Shown here piece by piece: positions 6,111 to 11,925 of a stretch of DNA of 11,925 bases. The notes under the pieces are model-generated. The model was not told the DNA's origin. It ran no database searches and saw only the letters and a program-made list of their open reading frames with translations. Position numbers and translations under genes: made by a program. The stretch is taken from the NCBI GenBank assembly GCA_035646395.1, contig DASRPK010000323.1:1-11925 (forward strand), written 5' to 3'. Within the stretch, counting starts at the first letter, position 1, and each line of letters starts with the position of its first letter. The stretch is from JABWBJ01 sp035646395. GTDB lineage: Bacteria; Gemmatimonadota; Gemmatimonadetes; Gemmatimonadales; Gemmatimonadaceae.

Positions 6111-6812
6111 ATGGATTCCGCTAAAAACGCCGGCCGCACCATTGCTATCGCGATCCTGGTTCAGGTGGTGCTTTCGCCACCCGTCTACTTTCGGTGGATG
6201 CGACCCGCAACCTCGAGCGATTTCCTGGCCAACGCAGCCGCGAGCGCCGGAACCGTGCGCTTCGGAATGCTCCTGACGTTTGTGTTGGGAGCAATGACCG
6301 TCGTCTCCTCGCTAGCGGCATTTCCCATCATAAAGAAACACAGTCAGCGACTCGCGTTCGCGTATGTCATAATGGCTACCATCGGCTTCGCGACGCTCAC
6401 GGCCGATACCGTAGCGCTGCGCAACCTGCTTACCCTGAGCCTTGAATTCGCAAAGCCGGGGGCCCCGGCAGAACTGTTGCAAACGTTGGCGACTATCGGA
6501 CGAGCGAACTGGATTTCGGCGCACTACACGAACCTCACGATCGCGCACGCCACGACACTCCTCTTCTTCGTCATCCTCTTCCGGTTTGCACTGGTGCCGA
6601 GGGCACTGGCCGCGCTTGGGATGGCCGCGACTGCGCTATCGACGACGACGGTCGCCAGCACGCTCATGGCGCAGCCGATCCCTTTCAGTCGCGGCGTCAT
6701 GCCGATGGCGGTCATGACCATCACGCTCATCATCTGGCTGCTGTTCCGCGGCCTTGCCGACAAGCCAGCCGGCAAACGAACCACCGACCGCATCGTCCTC
6801 GCCAACGCCTGA
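6111..6812 (+). CDS. DUF4386-like integral membrane protein
   Basis: This 233-residue protein has about six hydrophobic spans (near residues 10-28, 50-70, 81-103, 143-160, 165-187 and 197-213), short loops, and a charged C-terminal tail KPAGKRTTDR. The layout, with an early PPVYFRW after the first span and FPIIKKHSQRLAFAYV before the third, fits the DUF4386 family of small bacterial membrane proteins with no known function. ATG 6111 is the first usable start, but no good ribosome-binding site is close; AGGAAG lies 20 bases upstream. A predicted PadR site precedes it and padR follows 61 bases after its stop, so it probably belongs to the same regulon as the permease. The family assignment is from pattern and topology and is moderately sure. 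Confidence 0.7.
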   Translation: MDSAKNAGRTIAIAILVQVVLSPPVYFRWMRPATSSDFLANAAASAGTVRFGMLLTFVLGAMTVVSSLAAFPIIKKHSQRLAFAYVIMATIGFATLTADTVALRNLLTLSLEFAKPGAPAELLQTLATIGRANWISAHYTNLTIAHATTLLFFVILFRFALVPRALAALGMAATALSTTTVASTLMAQPIPFSRGVMPMAVMTITLIIWLLFRGLADKPAGKRTTDRIVLANA

Positions 6813-6816
6813 GATC

Positions 6817-6836
6817 AGCCCGTTGAAACCCGGGCT
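6817..6836 (+). other. Small hairpin between the DUF4386-like gene and padR
   Basis: AGCCCG (6817-6822) pairs with CGGGCT (6831-6836) around an 8-base loop, 4 bases after the stop codon. There is no T tract. It overlaps the promoter-like block shared with the upstream gene (TTGAAACCCGGGC), so it may be incidental or a weak terminator. Confidence 0.3.
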
Positions 6837-6851
6837 TCGACTATTCCGTCA

Positions 6852-6866
6852 TATTGGAAACCCATA
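6852..6866. promoter_or_regulatory. Predicted PadR operator B, before padR (autoregulation)
   Basis: TATTGGAAACCCATA is an imperfect palindrome (TATTGG-N3-CCCATA) ending 8 bases before the padR ATG and touching its AGGA ribosome-binding site (6866-6869). A protein bound here would block transcription or translation start of padR and the coupled permease. PadR proteins commonly repress their own genes from palindromic sites. The inverted match to 6071-6085 supports a specific binding site. Confidence 0.65.
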
Positions 6867-6873
6867 GGACACC

Positions 6874-7214
6874 ATGCCTGAGAAACTCGACGTTCAGCCG
6901 GGCACCCTGGCCCTCATGATCCTGCGCACCATCGACGTGCTTGGCGCACTCCATGGCTACGGCATCGCGCGCCGGATCGAGGAAACCAGCAAGAACCGGC
7001 TCGCGCTCAACTATGGCACCCTCTACCCGGCGCTCGTGAAGCTCGAGCAGGAAGGATTCATCAAGGCCGAGTGGAGGGCGTCCGAAAACAACCGGCGGGC
7101 CAAGTACTACGCCCTCACCCCAGCGGGGCGCCGCCAGCTCGCACGTGAAACGAAAGAGTGGAATGAGATGGCCGATCTTATCGCCGCGTTCCTTGCACCG
7201 CGGACGGAGACCCG

Positions 7215-7218
<4 letters not shown>
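6874..7218 (+). CDS. PadR family transcriptional regulator
   Basis: This 114-residue protein is the short, single-domain PadR form. The winged helix runs from about residue 10 to 90: GTLALMILRTIDVLGALHGY (10-29), the hallmark LNYGTLYPALVKLEQEGFI (45-63) covering recognition helix and turn, and the wing RRAKYYALTPAGRR (74-87). A final helix (about 91-108) would make the dimer. PadR proteins act as ligand-released repressors of transporters and membrane genes. The stop overlaps the ATG of the permease by four bases (ATGA, 7215-7218), so the two are translationally coupled. A predicted operator lies immediately upstream. AGGA sits only 4 bases from the start, which may lower translation. The effector is unknown. 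Confidence 0.93.
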
Positions 7219-9905
<2,687 letters not shown>

Positions 9906-10250
9906 GAGCAGAAAGCATTGACCGAGCCGCGCCACCAAACCGGCTCGTAACCTGAGTTCAACGCGCGCTTCTCACATTGCTGATGTAGACAGGAGCAGGC
10001 GCATGAGCTTACTTTAGAGTCGCAGGACGGCGCCCCGGGTCGGTCGTCCAGCGGGATCTCTGACCGGCCCCCTTCAGACCAAAGGCGGACATGAGCACGG
10101 CACGTTCGCCGGCACGCCGCGGTCCGCTCCTCCAGGAACCCGCAACGCGGGACTTCGACTCCTCGGATCAGGGAGCACGTTAGGCATCAGCTCTCCTCTG
10201 AACGAACGGCTGGCGCGTGGCCAGCATTCACCCTTTTTGCGGGAGCAAGG
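9906..10250. other. Intergenic region between the permease and the FAS1 gene
   Basis: These 345 bases hold no gene I can support. A 7-bp stem CGAGCCG (9923-9929) with CGGCTCG (9941-9947) soon after the permease stop may be a weak terminator, but no T tract follows. A small CCCGC-AAC-GCGGG hairpin is at 10139-10151, and a CGTTAGG heptamer at 10178-10184. The FAS1 promoter should be in its 3' part, but I see no clear one. Confidence 0.5.
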
Positions 10251-10748
10251 ATGAAGCCCACGAAAAAGAATACCGGTACAACTCCATCAGACCAGGCAAA
10301 CGGCGCGCGAGGGGCGGGGAGAAGTCGCCAGGAATCACCGTATGCGGAGTCACTCCTCGAGGCCTGTGCGGCGACTCCGCGCCTGCAGGCATTCAGTTCG
10401 GCCATCGGCGCGGCGGGTCTGGCCACATTGCTCGACGGCAGCGGCCCCATAACGATCTTTGCTCCGACCGATCGTGCATTCGAAAGAATGCCGACCGCTG
10501 AACGTACATCGCTGCTGGGAGATTCAAACCGGCTGGCGGACGTCCTCCGTCATCACGTCGTCTCGGGTAAGGTCAGCGCGCCTCGCGCTACGAAGCCGAG
10601 GACGGTGACTCCCGAGTTCGGCGACGATCTCGAATTGACCCGAAACGATCGCGGCTTCCATGTCGGTAAAGCGCGCATCGTGAAAACAAACATCAGGGCC
10701 GCGAACGGCGTCATTCACGCCATCGACCGAGTGCTGGATCCGGGTTGA
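10251..10748 (+). CDS. FAS1 (fasciclin) domain protein without a signal peptide
   Basis: This 165-residue protein carries one FAS1 domain at about residues 31-163. The H1 box is ITIFAPTDRAFERM (67-80), the central LRHHVVSGKV (99-108) matches the conserved His region, and the H2 box is ANGVIHAIDRVLDP (151-164). FAS1 domains usually mediate adhesion or ligand binding outside the cell. Here the N-terminal 30 residues are polar and basic (MKPTKKNTGTTPSDQANGAR) with no hydrophobic core, so secretion by the Sec route is not predicted. GGGAG lies 5 bases before the ATG. Upstream in-frame sequence shows no better start with a signal peptide. It is followed by a strong bidirectional terminator and seems monocistronic. 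The domain is certain; location and role are not. Confidence 0.93.
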   Translation: MKPTKKNTGTTPSDQANGARGAGRSRQESPYAESLLEACAATPRLQAFSSAIGAAGLATLLDGSGPITIFAPTDRAFERMPTAERTSLLGDSNRLADVLRHHVVSGKVSAPRATKPRTVTPEFGDDLELTRNDRGFHVGKARIVKTNIRAANGVIHAIDRVLDPG

Positions 10749-10797
10749 GTTAACGAACGCGCAGACTCCGAGATGAGTCAGCTCGACAATACGCGCC

Positions 10798-10839
10798 AAA
10801 AAAGCGCCGCATTTTCACCAAATGCGGCGCTTTTGTTTT
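10798..10839 (+). terminator. Bidirectional rho-independent terminator after the FAS1 gene
   Basis: A perfect 15-bp stem (10800-10814 with 10820-10834) closes a TCACC loop. It has A residues before the stem (10798-10803) and TTTTGTTTT after it, so it can work in both directions. It separates the FAS1 gene from the small cysteine-rich gene, which starts 47 bases later. Confidence 0.92.
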
Positions 10840-10885
10840 CCGTTCGTGGGTAGCACCAGTAATCCTCAAACGTTGGATACTGGCT

Positions 10886-11134
10886 ATGGCTCCCTGCGAA
10901 CTCTGCGGCAACACGTATGACAAGTCCTTCGAAGTCCGCGCGAGTGATGGAAGCACGCACACGTTCGACAGTTTCGAGTGCGCCATTCACGTCCTGGCGC
11001 CCACATGCGATCACTGTGGATGCCGCATCATCGGCCACGGGATCGAGGCGGACGGGCAGTTCTATTGTTGCGCCCATTGTGCCCGCCACAGTGGCGTAAG
11101 CGAGGCGGTAGACCGGGTCGAAACCTCGGTGTAG
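10886..11134 (+). CDS. Small cysteine-rich, probably zinc-binding protein
   Basis: This 82-residue protein has nine Cys: CELC (4-7), C32 in FDSFECAIH, CDHCGC (41-46) and CCAHC (61-65). Six His (25, 35, 43, 51, 64, 68) lie near them. The CxxC pairs, the FxSFECAIH segment and the CCxxC end fit two treble-clef or ribbon-like metal sites, recalling TRASH or metallothionein-like bacterial proteins. I recall similar unnamed proteins beginning with CxxCGN and sharing FDSFECAIH and HCGCRIIGHG. There is no signal peptide or membrane segment, so it is likely cytosolic. The ATG at 10886 has only a weak GGAT upstream. It follows the FAS1 terminator and is probably transcribed alone. Metal binding is inferred from residues; a metal-storage, sensing or redox role cannot be told apart. 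Confidence 0.8.
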   Translation: MAPCELCGNTYDKSFEVRASDGSTHTFDSFECAIHVLAPTCDHCGCRIIGHGIEADGQFYCCAHCARHSGVSEAVDRVETSV

Positions 11135-11467
11135 GACCTCGCGGAGGGCTACAATGCCCTCTGACTGCAGCAGTTGCGAGTCCACCACCGCGACGGCAGG
11201 GGCGCCAGAGCGGTGGCATCGGTACGCCTGTCGGGAGTGTCTAATCCTTTGATGGCCGAGGGAAAACCGCGTCGGACCTCTCGTAGGGCCGACCGTTCGG
11301 TTCGTCCCAACTGAGTCGCCCGAAGGACCCTTACCGAGGTTGATTGCCTTGCAAAGAGCCGATCGCAACCTCAACTGCCGCTTCAACTGCAGGACACCGC
11401 AGCTTACTCGTCGCCCTCGTTTACCCTGAGCATCGCGAATCCCCCCGCAGCACCGGGGCGACGCGCG
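11135..11467. other. Intergenic region before the partial membrane-protein gene
   Basis: These 333 bases hold no supported gene. A 6-bp hairpin GAGGGC-TACAAT-GCCCTC (11144-11161) starts 10 bases after the cysteine-rich gene and may help end its transcript, though no T tract follows. An antisense frame covers the whole region and the upstream gene but has no recognisable protein features. Confidence 0.5.
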
Positions 11468-11925
11468 ATGCGGTTCCGCGCGGCCGTCCTCATTGTCGCA
11501 ACGTGGACGGTCTACGGACTCGTCCACGCCGCGTACTGGATCGCGACCGCCCAGTCACGCGAGCCGTGGCCATGGATGCTGGTCAGTGCGCTCATCATGG
11601 CCTGGACCTGGGCGGCGCTCACCCCGCTCCTGTTTGCGTTCACCCGGACTGTTGACCCCGCGCGGATAGGCTGGTGGCGCTCGCTCGCCGCGCACGGCGC
11701 AACGTTGACCGCACTGGCGCTGTTCATGGGCGCGTTGCGCCTGGCGCTCATCATCGCACTGACGTCGCCGGGCGCTGACGACTGGCGAGTGCTGTTTTCC
11801 GGACAGGAGTTCTGGCCTCGCGCGGTCTTCTGGGCTGACGTCAACCTCTTCACGTACCTGGCGGTGGTACTCACCGCCCGGGCGGTCGCGTCCCACCGCC
11901 GATATCTCGATCGCACGTTGCGCAC
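11468..11925 (+). CDS. N-terminal part of a multi-pass protein, probably a LytS-type histidine kinase (cut by the window end)
   Basis: From ATG 11468 the plus strand stays open to the window edge for 152 codons. The product begins MRFRAAVLIVATWTVYGLVH and has four hydrophobic spans (about residues 5-26, 36-58, 75-98 and 117-140). It then turns basic and helical: TARAVASHRRYLDRTLR. This is the layout of the membrane sensor region of LytS/AlgZ-like (LytTR-partner) histidine kinases, in which a span ending in NLFTYLAVV is followed by a RRYLxR linker into the HisKA-like domain. The kinase domain itself is beyond the window, so the call rests on topology and remembered similarity. The ribosome-binding site is weak (GGGG about 10 bases upstream). 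Antisense frames here are shadows, since the plus frame reads as proper membrane protein. Confidence 0.6.
   Translation, partial: MRFRAAVLIVATWTVYGLVHAAYWIATAQSREPWPWMLVSALIMAWTWAALTPLLFAFTRTVDPARIGWWRSLAAHGATLTALALFMGALRLALIIALTSPGADDWRVLFSGQEFWPRAVFWADVNLFTYLAVVLTARAVASHRRYLDRTLR

Noticed and set aside
10778..11527. Long minus-strand open frame of 249 codons
   Set aside because: It has no recognisable motif, odd composition rich in Arg and Cys, and covers the well-formed cysteine-rich gene and a bidirectional terminator.
11512..11925. Minus-strand open frame at the window end
   Set aside because: The plus strand reads as a four-span membrane protein with normal composition; the minus product is Arg/Ser-rich and featureless.

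Overview
The window is GC-rich chromosomal DNA from a bacterium. The best guess is Gemmatimonadota, with Acidobacteriota the main alternative. The clues are a PadR regulator fused by an ATGA overlap to an 896-residue duplicated orphan ABC permease (the ADOP type common in those phyla), a LytS-like kinase, a second-type FtsH and tRNA genes without encoded CCA. The taxon is inferred from gene content only. No phage, IS, transposon or CRISPR signature was found, so this looks like ordinary chromosome with several poorly described small genes.

Layout. 1-463: end of a tRNA cluster, Asp(GTC, cut by the window edge), Leu(GAG) and Thr(CGT), closed by a rho-independent terminator; both tRNA spacers hold long imperfect inverted repeats. 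462-1112 (minus): SAM-dependent methyltransferase, convergent with the tRNAs. 1509-3500: FtsH AAA+ zinc protease. 3678-3995 (minus): Gly/Gln-rich repeat protein with its own terminator. 4371-4494: tRNA-Gly(CCC) with a near-perfect terminator. 4634-5929: membrane protein joining a BON domain to a SRPBCC domain. 6111-9905: DUF4386-like membrane protein, PadR regulator and ADOP permease. 10251-10748: FAS1 (fasciclin) domain protein with a bidirectional terminator. 10886-11134: nine-cysteine mini-protein. 11468 to the edge: start of a multi-pass protein resembling the sensor region of LytS-type histidine kinases.

How the genes fit together. The clearest regulatory unit is 6040-9905. A 15-bp imperfect palindrome (TATTGG-N3-CCCATA) sits just before padR, and the same half-sites in inverted order sit before the DUF4386-like gene. 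This predicts that PadR represses itself, the coupled permease and the neighbouring membrane protein. The rest is a loose set of envelope and stress genes (FtsH, Gly/Gln-rich protein, BON-SRPBCC protein, FAS1 protein) with separate transcription signals. A heptamer, CGTTAGG, recurs at least ten times on both strands and in coding and non-coding DNA. No complete new multi-gene system is evident; the most promising leads are the PadR site pair, the heptamer, and the three unusual small or fused proteins.
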